DNA of 64,000 nucleotides, from contig CANQJL010000005.1 in assembly GCA_947624245.1 (NCBI GenBank), positions 41,084-105,083 of the forward strand, read 5' to 3'. The notes below the pieces were generated by a model, which saw only the letters and a program-made list of their open reading frames with translations, was not told the DNA's origin and searched no databases. Position 1 is the first letter of the stretch, and every line of letters starts with the position of its first letter. Below, piece by piece: positions 27,872 to 36,349 of this stretch. Origin of the DNA: an uncultured Acetatifactor sp. (GTDB lineage Bacteria > Bacillota > Clostridia > Lachnospirales > Lachnospiraceae). Made by a program: the position numbers and the translations under genes.

Positions 27872-27900
27872 ATCATACACCCTGCGAGGCGTATTGTCAA
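27872..27900 (-). promoter_or_regulatory. Promoter of the fab operon
   Basis: Minus strand: -35 TTGACA at 27895-27900, 17-bp spacer, -10 TATGAT at 27872-27877. This is close to the sigma-A consensus and places the start near 27865, about 85 nt before the acpP codon. Confidence 0.8.
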
Positions 27901-27958
27901 TAGCCTTATCAGCGCGAAGCAGCACCTTGAAAAACACCGTGAAAATAGAGATTTTTCA

Positions 27959-27986
27959 TTGTATTTTTGGGAAATTATAGTATAAT
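27959..27986 (+). promoter_or_regulatory. Promoter of the EAL-domain gene
   Basis: Plus strand: -35 TTGTAT at 27959-27964, 16-bp spacer and a perfect -10 TATAAT at 27981-27986. The start codon at 28033 is preceded by AAAGGA at 12 nt. The promoter is divergent from the fab promoter, which lies about 60 bp away. Confidence 0.7.
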
Positions 27987-28032
27987 AATTTTACGGACGC
28001 ACAGACAGACCGAGAAAGGATAGCGAACATAT

Positions 28033-29715
28033 ATGGACAACGGAAATCAGACGTTTGAAATGTTTTGCGATATTGCCAGCGCTTTTGCCCCCTGTATGAA
28101 CGACTATCTCTATGTCTACAACATGCAGGCAGATATGTACTATATATCCGAGGAGGCAGTGAGGCGTTTTCTGCTTCCCAGCGCTCTTTTTCATAATGTA
28201 GGATCAGTCCTTCAGAATCTCATTCACCCCGAGGACTTTGAAATGCTGATGGAGGATATTCGCCTGATCCAGACCGGTCAAAAGGATTATCACAACTTGG
28301 AATACCGTTGGCTCGGAAAGGACGGATCGCCCATCTGGATCAACTGTAAGGGTCGCGTCTTAAAGGACGATGACGGCAATCCGTTCCTGATGCTGGGCTG
28401 TATCAACGAGATCGGCAACACGCAGAAGGCAGACAATATCAGCGGCCTGCTGGGAGAATCCGCCATGCACGATCAGGTCGTGCGCATGTTCCCCTCTATC
28501 TCCGACGCCATGTTCCTGCGTATCGGCATCGACGATTTCAAGGTGCTCAACGAAAGACACGGCATCGAGTACGGCAATTATGTGCTCCGCGAGATTGCAC
28601 AGTGCATTCAGCAGTGTATGGGACCTATGCAGCATGCATACAGGGTCATATCCGATGAGTTCATGGTGTTGGATATGTCCGGCGCCGGTTATGACGAGAT
28701 GAAGGATCTGTACGACCGTATCCGCGTCTGTGTGGATCAGGTCGTGGAGAAGGAGCAGTACAAGGCCCTCTATACCATCTCCGCAGGGTTGGTGGATCTC
28801 AAGGATGTAGACGCATCCGCCACGGGATACAACAGCTACAACGAGGCCATGAAGCTGTCGGAGTTCGCGCTGAATCAGGCCAAGCTCCGCGGCAAGAACC
28901 AGATGTACTATTTCCGTCCGGACGATTATTCCGCTTTCCTGCGCAAGCGTTATATCCGCAGCTGTCTGCGGAAGTCTCTGGGCAATAACTTTTCCGGTTT
29001 TGAGCTTTACTTCCAGCCCATCGTGAATGCAGGCGACGGTACGCTCTATGCAGCGGAGACCCTGCTGCGCTTTAAGACGCCCATGGGAGAACAGATCTCG
29101 CCCATGGAATTTATTCCCATCCTGGAGGAGAGCGGCATGATCATTCCCGTAGGCAAATGGATCATTTCCAACTCTCTGTTGATGTGCAGGACATGCCGTG
29201 AATTTTGCCCCGGCTTTATGATATCCATTAATTTTTCCTATATCCAGCTGTTGAAGAGCAACGTGTATGATGACATCATAAGATCCCTGACGGAAACTAT
29301 GATGCCGCCCGCCTGCATGATCGTGGAACTGACGGAAAGCGGCCATCTGGAGAACAGCCCCGCCGTGCAGAGCGTATGGCAAAAGCTTCGGAGCGCAGGC
29401 GTAAATATTGCGCTGGACGATTTCGGCACAGGCTATTCCAACCTGATCAACATCGGAAACCTGCGTCCCAATATCGTCAAGATCGACCGCAGTTTTACCG
29501 TCAAGGCGCTCAACAATGCCTATGAACACGAATTGCTGGCCCACATTATCCACATGGTGCACAGCATCGGGCTGAACCTGATCGTAGAGGGAATCGAAAA
29601 CGGGGAGGAGCTTGCAAAGGTCACCGCGCTGAATCCGGATTACATACAAGGCTATTATTACAGCAAGCCCTGCTCCAAAGAAGATTTTATTCATAAATTT
29701 CGACCCGGCGATTGA
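28033..29715 (+). CDS. PAS - degenerate GGDEF - EAL protein, probable c-di-GMP phosphodiesterase
   Basis: 560 residues, no membrane segment. A PAS fold covers about 20-125 (EYRWLGKDGSPIWINCKGRVL), a GGDEF-like domain 135-290 and an EAL domain 310-560. The GGDEF signature is replaced by ISDEF (206-210), so cyclase activity is unlikely. The EAL domain keeps the important groups: AETLLRF in place of EALLRW, ELTES, DDFGTGYSNL, VKIDRSF, VEGIEN and YIQGYYYSKP. It is therefore predicted to hydrolyse cyclic di-GMP, with the PAS and inactive GGDEF as sensory modules. It is transcribed alone or with the following gene. Confidence 0.88.
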   Translation: MDNGNQTFEMFCDIASAFAPCMNDYLYVYNMQADMYYISEEAVRRFLLPSALFHNVGSVLQNLIHPEDFEMLMEDIRLIQTGQKDYHNLEYRWLGKDGSPIWINCKGRVLKDDDGNPFLMLGCINEIGNTQKADNISGLLGESAMHDQVVRMFPSISDAMFLRIGIDDFKVLNERHGIEYGNYVLREIAQCIQQCMGPMQHAYRVISDEFMVLDMSGAGYDEMKDLYDRIRVCVDQVVEKEQYKALYTISAGLVDLKDVDASATGYNSYNEAMKLSEFALNQAKLRGKNQMYYFRPDDYSAFLRKRYIRSCLRKSLGNNFSGFELYFQPIVNAGDGTLYAAETLLRFKTPMGEQISPMEFIPILEESGMIIPVGKWIISNSLLMCRTCREFCPGFMISINFSYIQLLKSNVYDDIIRSLTETMMPPACMIVELTESGHLENSPAVQSVWQKLRSAGVNIALDDFGTGYSNLINIGNLRPNIVKIDRSFTVKALNNAYEHELLAHIIHMVHSIGLNLIVEGIENGEELAKVTALNPDYIQGYYYSKPCSKEDFIHKFRPGD

Positions 29716-29807
29716 TTTTCTCACCATTCCTGACGATATGATATAGAGAAGGCATTTTTGTCTTTTACAGCCACGGATGGAACATATTTGTCAGGGAGGA
29801 TAAATCT

Positions 29808-30695
29808 ATGGGAATGGGAATCGGCATCCGTCAGTCCGACAGGGTGCGAATCGATCTGAAGAATCCGGACGGAAGCAGCGCGGGTAGCATCAGCTACACC
29901 AAGGCCAGGACCGGCAGCTCCGCTCTCCGGAGGAAAAGACGTCTCAACTATAATTCCAGGGCCATCGCCACTCAGCTCATGATGGCCAAGACCCCCGCTA
30001 CAGCCAGTCAGGTCGCCGGCAGAGCCCGAAGACAGGTAGTGGAGCTGCTCAGACGGCAGGCTTTGTGCCGCGCCGGTGTCAGCACCTCCTACGACTACGA
30101 CGAGGACGAGTTGGACAGCGCCCTTGCCCACGCCAAAAGTCTGGCCAGAATTGCCAAAAAGCGGGTCCGTCATCTGCAGCAGGAGGAATCGTTAAAGGAA
30201 AACGGTACTTCCCTTGTGTCCGGTGAAACGGAAGACGCCTTCGAGGAAATATTCCCGGAGGACGGTATGGACTTAGAAGGGCTGATGGGTCTCAGTGAAG
30301 AAGAAATCCGGCGTATGATGGAGGAGCTGGAGCAGGCCATGCAGGAGCTGGAAGAGGAAGCTCCCGCCCCCGAATCCACCGACGCCCTCACCGAAGTCCT
30401 GTCGGAAAACATGGACTCCGGTGATCTGGAGCGGCTCAAGAAAAAGCACAGGGCAGATGAGCTTCGCGAAATCATGGAAGCGGATATGAAATACCTGAAA
30501 TCCCTGTTCGACAAACTGGCCAGAGATAAGCAGAGCGCCGGAAGCGGTTCCTGCAGCAGCTCCGCGGACAGCTCGAACAGCGGCTATGCAAACGGTGCCG
30601 CCGCATCTCTGGAGCTTGCAGGCATGGAAATGCCTGTGGAGGCAGCGGCAGCTCCCGTGACTGCGGAAGGCGCGAACATGGATATCATGGTATAA
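29808..30695 (+). CDS. Unidentified acidic, coiled-coil-rich protein
   Basis: 295 residues, GGGAGG at 8 nt. The first 70 residues are basic and polar (SSALRRKRRLNYNSRAI). Residues about 75-125 are predicted helical with a LARIAKKRVRHLQQEE stretch. About 130-205 are strongly acidic and helical (EEEIRRMMEELEQAMQELEEE), and 240-295 are a Ser/Ala-rich low-complexity tail. There is no signal peptide and no membrane segment. I do not recognise the family. It lies 92 nt after the EAL gene on the same strand and may be co-expressed with it. Confidence 0.7.
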   Translation: MGMGIGIRQSDRVRIDLKNPDGSSAGSISYTKARTGSSALRRKRRLNYNSRAIATQLMMAKTPATASQVAGRARRQVVELLRRQALCRAGVSTSYDYDEDELDSALAHAKSLARIAKKRVRHLQQEESLKENGTSLVSGETEDAFEEIFPEDGMDLEGLMGLSEEEIRRMMEELEQAMQELEEEAPAPESTDALTEVLSENMDSGDLERLKKKHRADELREIMEADMKYLKSLFDKLARDKQSAGSGSCSSSADSSNSGYANGAAASLELAGMEMPVEAAAAPVTAEGANMDIMV

Positions 30696-30712
30696 ATGTG
30701 ACCTTATTCAGG

Positions 30713-30751
30713 GCAGAAAACGGCCGAATGGCCATCTGGCCGTGCTTCTGC
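30713..30751. terminator. Hairpin between convergent genes
   Basis: A long inverted repeat, GCAGAA-A-ACGGCC and GGCCGT-GC-TTCTGC around a 12-nt loop, occupies the 57-bp gap between the unknown plus-strand gene and the blaR-like minus-strand gene. Neither strand has a T tract after it, so it may act as a weak bidirectional terminator or as an mRNA 3' end stabiliser. Confidence 0.5.
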
Positions 30752-30752
30752 T

Positions 30753-32807
30753 CTATGGCACATACTGCTCGGAAAGCGAAACGATCTCACCGTCCGTAAT
30801 CGTCAGAAGATACGGTATCTGCGCGGTGTCCCGCTCATCCAGGAGCCGGTGTCCAAGCATTTCGTCCGCCGTAATGGTCTTTTGCTCATAATTGTTCTTC
30901 CAGTCCAGAACCGTACAGGTGCAGTCGTCTGCCAGGGGATAGATTTCTGTCTTTTCCTCCTCGTTGTAGAGCACGAATCCTGAAGGCGCATCGTCTTCGT
31001 CCAGTCCCAGCTGCGAAGCACGGCTGCCGGGCACCTCCACCCATTCCACGGTATCTACGGCCAGATTGCGGCCCTCCACGGATCTGATATAGTACATGAT
31101 CCGCGAAGCCTCGCTGTCCTGCACTGCGTAGAATTCTCCCAGATCAAAGGCCAAACCGTCTCCGTTTTCCGACACCATGACCTCCGCCTTCAGCACAGGC
31201 ATATTATCCTGATAGACCGCCGCTGCTTCTCCCTCACGGAAGCAGCCAGGCTCTACCTGAAGGCTGACGGTATCTCCCAGAATAAATTCAGAGATCATTC
31301 CCGCCTCTATCCCCGTGATGTCCTTATCCTCCCCGGCGATTTCGACCGTGTACAGTTCTTTCCCCGTTCTTCCATCGGTCAGCGTAAGCTGACGGGTCTC
31401 GCCGTCATATACAGACTGTATGCGCTGCTTGAGTATCTCGGAATACTCCTGCAGATCGAACTCGCAATCCGTCAGTCTGCCGTCCCGATAGCGGAGCACG
31501 TGGAGCTCCTGCGCCGAAACGCCGGTCCCCGTGTAGACATTCAGAGCAATCTGCAGTTGTCCGTCGCTCTCATTCCAATAACAATCGGGAAGCAATGCCC
31601 TGGGCGTGGTGTAGACCCAGTCAAAATAATACATGCTATCCTCTATTTCAACGGCAACGCCCTGCCCGAAACACTCCTGATCGTTATATCCGTAGACCGT
31701 GATATCCTTCTCCGGTATCCTGCCGAGGCAGACGATATCCGTCCAATCCTTGTCCCCGTCCACGGTGAGATTCCGCCCTCTTATCCCGTCCCAGTCCACC
31801 CGAGAAAGCCGCTCAAGAACATTCACGGTATTTGAGGCGGTATTTGAAACGTCGGCAGAATCCGTGTTCTGCTTCACCGGATCCGTCAAAAAGCATACGG
31901 CTGCCGCTATGCACACGACAACTGCGGCCGTTACGATCCAGAACGCCGGTCTCTTATAATTCAGCACATTTCTTACGCGCTTCTTTACTCCCACTTCCCC
32001 AAAGGCCAGCGGACAGGCAGCGATGGTCCGCCGATTTACGCTGCACGCCAGCAGCGCCTCCGAATACCTCTTTTTCCGGCCGGAATCGTAACCTCGGATC
32101 ACCCTTTCATCACAGGCAAGCTCTATATCCCTGCACAACAGCACATAGGCCAGCCAGCAGAGCGGCTGGAACCAATAGACAGACAAAAGGAGGTAGGCAA
32201 GGGGCTTCCACAGATGATCCCCCCGCTTTATGTGCGCTCTCTCATGATCCGTCACATAGGACGCTGTCGCCTCCTCCATATGAGACGGAAGGTAGATGCG
32301 CGGCCTGACGATGCCGAGAATGAACGGCGTGTCCACAAACTCGCTCCGGTACAGATTGCCGTCCTCTCTCACGGCCGTCCGCACTCTTAGCCGTAGCCGA
32401 AAATAGCCGAAAGCCGCATACACAAGCATGACGGCGACCCCCGCCGCCCACAGGATACTTGCAAGGAATATCCCTGTCTGCAGCGGATTGGCGCTGTCCT
32501 CGGACGCCGGCACAAAGGAGTCTTCCAGCACGGAATTGACCGCGTCGTCTACGAACACGACCCCGCTGTCTATGGCCGGCCTGTGGGAAACGGCGATGTC
32601 CTGACGGATCGTTTCCCTGCTGGGTACCATGCTGAACGCGCTCTCCAAGGAAACGGGGCAGATCAGCCGCACCGCCACCAAAGCCCACATCAGGCAGACG
32701 ATCCACCTGGGCGCACGCATCAGCAGGAGCCTAAGCGCCGCCACAGCGAGAATCAGCCACCCCGCCGTGATACTCATATTTACCAGTTTGATGAAAATAT
32801 CTTCCAT
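30753..32807 (-). CDS. BlaR1-type M56 membrane metallopeptidase/sensor
   Basis: 684 residues. Membrane helices lie near 8-28, 35-52, 108-128 and about 200-222, with a further one near 290-310. The zinc motif HERAH (in DHERAHIKRGDH), with a downstream Glu in DIELACDERVI, marks an M56 peptidase. In BlaR1/MecR1 this domain is activated by an extracellular sensor and leads to cleavage of BlaI. Here the extracellular part (about 312-684) does not show the SxxK penicillin-binding pattern, so the signal is unlikely to be a classical beta-lactam. It starts 2 nt after the BlaI gene. Confidence 0.85.
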   Translation of the reverse strand: MEDIFIKLVNMSITAGWLILAVAALRLLLMRAPRWIVCLMWALVAVRLICPVSLESAFSMVPSRETIRQDIAVSHRPAIDSGVVFVDDAVNSVLEDSFVPASEDSANPLQTGIFLASILWAAGVAVMLVYAAFGYFRLRLRVRTAVREDGNLYRSEFVDTPFILGIVRPRIYLPSHMEEATASYVTDHERAHIKRGDHLWKPLAYLLLSVYWFQPLCWLAYVLLCRDIELACDERVIRGYDSGRKKRYSEALLACSVNRRTIAACPLAFGEVGVKKRVRNVLNYKRPAFWIVTAAVVVCIAAAVCFLTDPVKQNTDSADVSNTASNTVNVLERLSRVDWDGIRGRNLTVDGDKDWTDIVCLGRIPEKDITVYGYNDQECFGQGVAVEIEDSMYYFDWVYTTPRALLPDCYWNESDGQLQIALNVYTGTGVSAQELHVLRYRDGRLTDCEFDLQEYSEILKQRIQSVYDGETRQLTLTDGRTGKELYTVEIAGEDKDITGIEAGMISEFILGDTVSLQVEPGCFREGEAAAVYQDNMPVLKAEVMVSENGDGLAFDLGEFYAVQDSEASRIMYYIRSVEGRNLAVDTVEWVEVPGSRASQLGLDEDDAPSGFVLYNEEEKTEIYPLADDCTCTVLDWKNNYEQKTITADEMLGHRLLDERDTAQIPYLLTITDGEIVSLSEQYVP

Positions 32808-32809
32808 GC

Positions 32810-33172
32810 TCAGTTCTCCCCATACTCATCCAACATTTTTCTGATCTCCGCAACATCTTTTTCCGACAGTCCCCTGTGTTTGGTGAACGCCGCGATAAAT
32901 GCGGGCATGGAACCCTGAAATGTCTTTTCCACCAGCTCATCGATCTCCGCCGCCTGAACCTGATCCTTGGATACCAGAGAAGTCACCATCCCATTTTCGC
33001 TTTTGACAATGCCTCTTACGGACAGCCGCTTGATGACGGTATATGTGGTGGTCCTGCTCCAGCCAAGTCTCTCGCTGCACAGCTTTGCCAGCCGAGAGCT
33101 GCTGATGGGTTCATTCTCCCATAAAATCAGGCAGAAACGGTATTCGCTCTCAAAAACCTTCGGTGTGTCCAT
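32810..33172 (-). CDS. BlaI/MecI-family transcriptional repressor
   Basis: 120 residues: N-terminal winged helix (EYRFCLILWENEPISSSRLAKLC, GWSRTTTYTVIKRLSVRGIV) and a C-terminal dimerisation helix region (DELVEKTFQGSMPAFIAAF). AAGGAGG precedes the ATG at 6 nt. Paired with the M56 gene it makes a standard two-gene autoregulated module. Two perfect 16-bp palindromes at the promoter are the obvious operators. Confidence 0.93.
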   Translation of the reverse strand: MDTPKVFESEYRFCLILWENEPISSSRLAKLCSERLGWSRTTTYTVIKRLSVRGIVKSENGMVTSLVSKDQVQAAEIDELVEKTFQGSMPAFIAAFTKHRGLSEKDVAEIRKMLDEYGEN

Positions 33173-33188
33173 TCTGTTCCTCCTTTAT

Positions 33189-33227
33189 GTCTAATGCATT
33201 AGACATATTTAGTCTAACGCGTTAGAC
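33189..33227. promoter_or_regulatory. Twin operator of the BlaI-type repressor
   Basis: Two perfect palindromes, GTCTAATGCATTAGAC at 33189-33204 and GTCTAACGCGTTAGAC at 33212-33227, share the arms GTCTAA/TTAGAC with four variable central bases. Their centres are 23 bp apart. They cover the -10 and start region of the repressor gene. The arms differ from the TACA/TGTA core of staphylococcal BlaI sites. Confidence 0.85.
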
Positions 33228-33239
33228 AGTTCCTGTCAA
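33211..33239 (-). promoter_or_regulatory. Promoter of the blaI-blaR pair
   Basis: Minus strand: -35 TTGACA at 33234-33239, 17-bp spacer, -10 TAGACT at 33211-33216. The -10 and spacer are inside the upstream palindrome, so repressor binding would exclude RNA polymerase. Confidence 0.75.
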
Positions 33240-33242
33240 GTA

Positions 33243-33279
33243 AAATTTTAAAAGGCGGACCGCCATATGGCGATCCGCC
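33243..33279 (-). terminator. Rho-independent terminator after the flavin-fold/GNAT gene
   Basis: Minus strand: the stem GGCGGATCGCCATATGGCGGTCCGCC, self-complementary apart from one mismatch pair, is followed by TTTTAAAATTTT. It ends the transcript of the 313-residue fusion gene just before the blaI promoter. Confidence 0.75.
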
Positions 33280-33284
33280 TCACA

Positions 33285-34226
33285 TCAAATTTCCTTCCGC
33301 ATCCAAATATGCGGACAGCCCTCATCGAGCTCCACTTGGCCGTATTCCCGAAAGCCGCTTTGCCGGTAGAATCCGACGGCTCTGCACTGCGAGTGCAGAA
33401 TCAGGGCTTTCCCTCCTTTTTCCCGCACATACGCCTCCGCGGCCTCAAGCGCCTCGCTTCCCACATGCTTTCCTCGGCATTCCCTTTTCACGGCAAGACG
33501 GCCGAGTACGAAAACACCGGCCTCATCGTCCGGAAAGACTCTGCATGTAGCGACGGGAGCCTCTCCCACATCATACAGCACAATGTGCGCCGCAGTGTCA
33601 TCAATCTCATCTAATTCGCTCTGAAAGCCCTGCTCCTGTATGAAGACTTCCTCTCTGATCTTCCATGCGTCCGCAGGCAGCCCTTTCTCACAGATCCGGT
33701 ACGACGTCTGCGCTCCTTCTCCGTCCGTCTGCCGCCTTCGCTCTCTGACGAGCTCCTTGGCCTCCTTGCCCGTCATATGCTCTATCTCGATCCTAATGAT
33801 GCTCATTGCCGGACCGGATTTTGCAATGACTTCCCGAAGATGCTCCTCGCTGTCGTCCGGATAGTATTTTTTCCCAAGCGCTTCGACGGCCCGCTGTATC
33901 TCGTCCTGCTCCTCGGGCACACAGGCCCGTCCGAAAAGAATGACGCTTCGAAAATATGTGGTGTACTCCGAAGGCACCACCAGATCCTGATCGACCACAC
34001 AGAAGGAGACCTTGTCATGGTTCTTCACCGCGTCCAGCTTATGCCCGCTCTTCGCGCAGTGAATGTATATCCTTCCGTCGCAGCAGACATAGCTGAGCGG
34101 CACGGCGTAAGGGTAATTCCCGTCTCCCAATACGGCAAGGACACCGCAGGTATTCCTGCTTAAAACAGCAAGGCATTCCGCTTCGGAAAGCTGCTGCCCG
34201 CCTCTTCTCATCTCTCGGAATTTCAT
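33285..34226 (-). CDS. Fusion of a pyridoxamine-phosphate-oxidase-like flavin domain and a GNAT acetyltransferase
   Basis: 313 residues. Residues about 1-160 form a split-barrel FMN-binding domain of the PNPOx/NimA type (MRRGGQQLSEAECLAVL, GNYPYAVPLSYVCCDGRIYIHCAKSGHKLDA). Residues about 172-313 form a GNAT domain (FIQEQGFQSELDEID, FVLGRLAVKRECRGKHVGSEALEAAEAYV, AVGFYRQSGFREYG) with the acetyl-CoA-binding R/Q-x-x-G-x-G/A loop as RECRGKHVG. Both activities are inferred. The gene follows the chemoreceptor by 41 nt and may be read from it. Confidence 0.82.
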   Translation of the reverse strand: MKFREMRRGGQQLSEAECLAVLSRNTCGVLAVLGDGNYPYAVPLSYVCCDGRIYIHCAKSGHKLDAVKNHDKVSFCVVDQDLVVPSEYTTYFRSVILFGRACVPEEQDEIQRAVEALGKKYYPDDSEEHLREVIAKSGPAMSIIRIEIEHMTGKEAKELVRERRRQTDGEGAQTSYRICEKGLPADAWKIREEVFIQEQGFQSELDEIDDTAAHIVLYDVGEAPVATCRVFPDDEAGVFVLGRLAVKRECRGKHVGSEALEAAEAYVREKGGKALILHSQCRAVGFYRQSGFREYGQVELDEGCPHIWMRKEI

Positions 34227-34267
34227 TGTACTGCCCCCCGCACTTTTCTCCGCACTTCAAAACGGCC

Positions 34268-36277
34268 TTAAACTCTGAAGGAAGCCACCGTCGTTTTCAA
34301 AACTTCGCTGAGGCGGGACAGTTCTTCCATGCGGGCTACTACCGCAGCGGAATTCTCGTTGGAGGTCTCCGCAATATTTCCCATCTTCTGCATATATTCC
34401 GCGATCTCGCCCACCAGCGCGGTAATGGAAGAAATGGACTCATTGATGCCTACCATGCTGGCGCTCATCTCCTGAGAAGATGCGCCCAGGTCTCCGGAAA
34501 TATCACTGTAAAATGCAGCGTCCTTCTCGTACATCTTCGCCAGAGCCGTCATGCTCTTATAATCCTCCATGACCTTTTCATTCATAAAGGTAAGAAGCTG
34601 TCTGGAGCTGTCGGAAAGAGAGGATACGTTCTGCACCACGCTCTCCGTCACCTGACGGATCTTATCCACGGCCTCTCTGGAATTGTCGGCAAGCTGGCGA
34701 ATCTCTTCCGCCACAACGGCAAAGCCCTTTCCGGCCTCCCCTGCTCTTGCCGCCTCTATGGACGCATTCAGCGCCAGCAGATTCGTCTGGGAGCTGATAG
34801 CAAGGATCTCCTCCGTCAGCGTATCAATCTCCCGAACCTTCTGGCTGTCCGCAATGGCGCGCTCCAGCTCCGCCCTCGTCTCCTGATACAGAGCGACGGC
34901 CTCCTGACCGGACTGTTCGGAGGCGGCGTACTGTTTTCCGGCGCGCTCCATGATGTCGCTGGACTGCTGCGCCGCTTCCGTCGCCTTCTGCGCCACGGAG
35001 TCAATGGCAAGACCCAGCTCCTGTCCTGTGGTGCGGATATTCTCCGTCAGCTCTCTCGCCTGAGAAGTCTGCTCCACCACCTGACCTACCGAACCTGCAA
35101 TATCCGAAATGTCCCTGTTGAGCACCGTCATTCCGGAGGCAGTCTCCTCCGCGATCTGATTGATGCTCTCCGCTTCCGTCTTCGTATTTAAAATGATACT
35201 TCTGATCTGCTGCCTTACCTCCACCGTCGCTTTCCTGATCTGCTCGGTCTCATCCTTATATTCCTTGGGAATTCCCTTTTCCGTCACCGCATTGTCAGAG
35301 AAATCTCCGGACGCGAACTGCTTCAGCATCTGGACCGGCGCAAGCATTCTGCCGATCAGGCCGGTCATGAGCGCCGCCACCAGAACAATGATCACCGCCG
35401 CCACCACGACCGCTACTACGATCATCATGACCAGAGAGCTCCTCACATGAGAAGCGGGCACTACGACTCCGAGGCTCCAGTTGCTTCCCTTTATGCCGGA
35501 AACGGCAAAATAACAGCGGCTCCCGTCATAATCCTTGAGCTCCAGTACGTCACTGCTGCTGCCGTTCAACAGGCTTTCCAGACCGGGCAGAATATCCGAG
35601 ACCAGAACCGCCGTGCTCTCGGTAGGCTCGAACTCATCGTTCTTGTGTGCTACATAATGTCCTGTACTGTCAACCAGAAAACCGTACACGCCCTCCGCAT
35701 AATTGATGCTCTGCGTCAGATCCGTCACGGTACCCAGCGTCACGTCAATGCCGATGACCGCGGCAAGCTCACCGTCTATGTACACGGGCGATGCAATCGT
35801 GGCGCACATCTGATTTGTCAGCACATCCCAATACGGATCCGTGACCACCGTGGTCTTTGCCGCGGCCGCGCTCTGATACCAGCCTCTCTGCACGGGGTCA
35901 TAGCCCTCCGGAATCTCGGCGTCCGGATTGGACTGCAAAAATCTGCTGTCGGAAGTACCGCAATAGAGATTCAGCATCTCGTCCCGCCCCTGAGCATGTG
36001 TGTTCACCACTGCCTGCAGGAAATCGTCGTCCAGATCCTGGGCGGCTTCTATGGTGCCTGCGGCTCCGGCTGCAATCATCATCTCGCTCTCTATCCACGT
36101 ATTGATCTCTTCCGCGTATTTATCCGCATTCAACTGAAGCACTTCCGTCTGTTCGGAGAGCATCCGGCTGCCTGCCACGGCAACGATGCCCACGGTCGTC
36201 AGAAGAATGCTGACCGCAACGATACCGATAATACTGATCGTCAGTTTCCCTTTGATTGTCTTTGACAAAATGTTCAC
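34268..36277 (-). CDS. Methyl-accepting chemotaxis protein with dCache sensor
   Basis: 669 residues. A membrane helix near 12-35, a double-Cache periplasmic domain (about 40-275) and a second helix near 283-308 are followed by HAMP and the long cytoplasmic coiled coil. The signalling tip is the conserved [41 protein letters not shown]. In the sensor the RGWY stretch after a Tyr ([12 protein letters not shown]) and the following DPYWD resemble the amino-acid-binding signature of dCache_1 receptors. The open frame starts with GTG at 36277; TTG at 36268 (MSKTIKGK) sits 6 nt behind AGAGGTG and may be the real start. Confidence 0.92.
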   Translation of the reverse strand: MNILSKTIKGKLTISIIGIVAVSILLTTVGIVAVAGSRMLSEQTEVLQLNADKYAEEINTWIESEMMIAAGAAGTIEAAQDLDDDFLQAVVNTHAQGRDEMLNLYCGTSDSRFLQSNPDAEIPEGYDPVQRGWYQSAAAAKTTVVTDPYWDVLTNQMCATIASPVYIDGELAAVIGIDVTLGTVTDLTQSINYAEGVYGFLVDSTGHYVAHKNDEFEPTESTAVLVSDILPGLESLLNGSSSDVLELKDYDGSRCYFAVSGIKGSNWSLGVVVPASHVRSSLVMMIVVAVVVAAVIIVLVAALMTGLIGRMLAPVQMLKQFASGDFSDNAVTEKGIPKEYKDETEQIRKATVEVRQQIRSIILNTKTEAESINQIAEETASGMTVLNRDISDIAGSVGQVVEQTSQARELTENIRTTGQELGLAIDSVAQKATEAAQQSSDIMERAGKQYAASEQSGQEAVALYQETRAELERAIADSQKVREIDTLTEEILAISSQTNLLALNASIEAARAGEAGKGFAVVAEEIRQLADNSREAVDKIRQVTESVVQNVSSLSDSSRQLLTFMNEKVMEDYKSMTALAKMYEKDAAFYSDISGDLGASSQEMSASMVGINESISSITALVGEIAEYMQKMGNIAETSNENSAAVVARMEELSRLSEVLKTTVASFRV

Positions 36278-36320
36278 CTCTCTCTCTTTTCCACCCTCTC
36301 ACCAAACAATATCATTTTTT

Positions 36321-36349
36321 ATTTTATATCCGATTCCCTTACTTTTCAA
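36321..36349 (-). promoter_or_regulatory. Promoter of the chemoreceptor gene
   Basis: Minus strand: -35 TTGAAA at 36344-36349, 17-bp spacer, -10 TAAAAT at 36321-36326. It overlaps the last codons of the FRG gene, so the chemoreceptor is transcriptionally separate from the restriction island. Confidence 0.55.
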
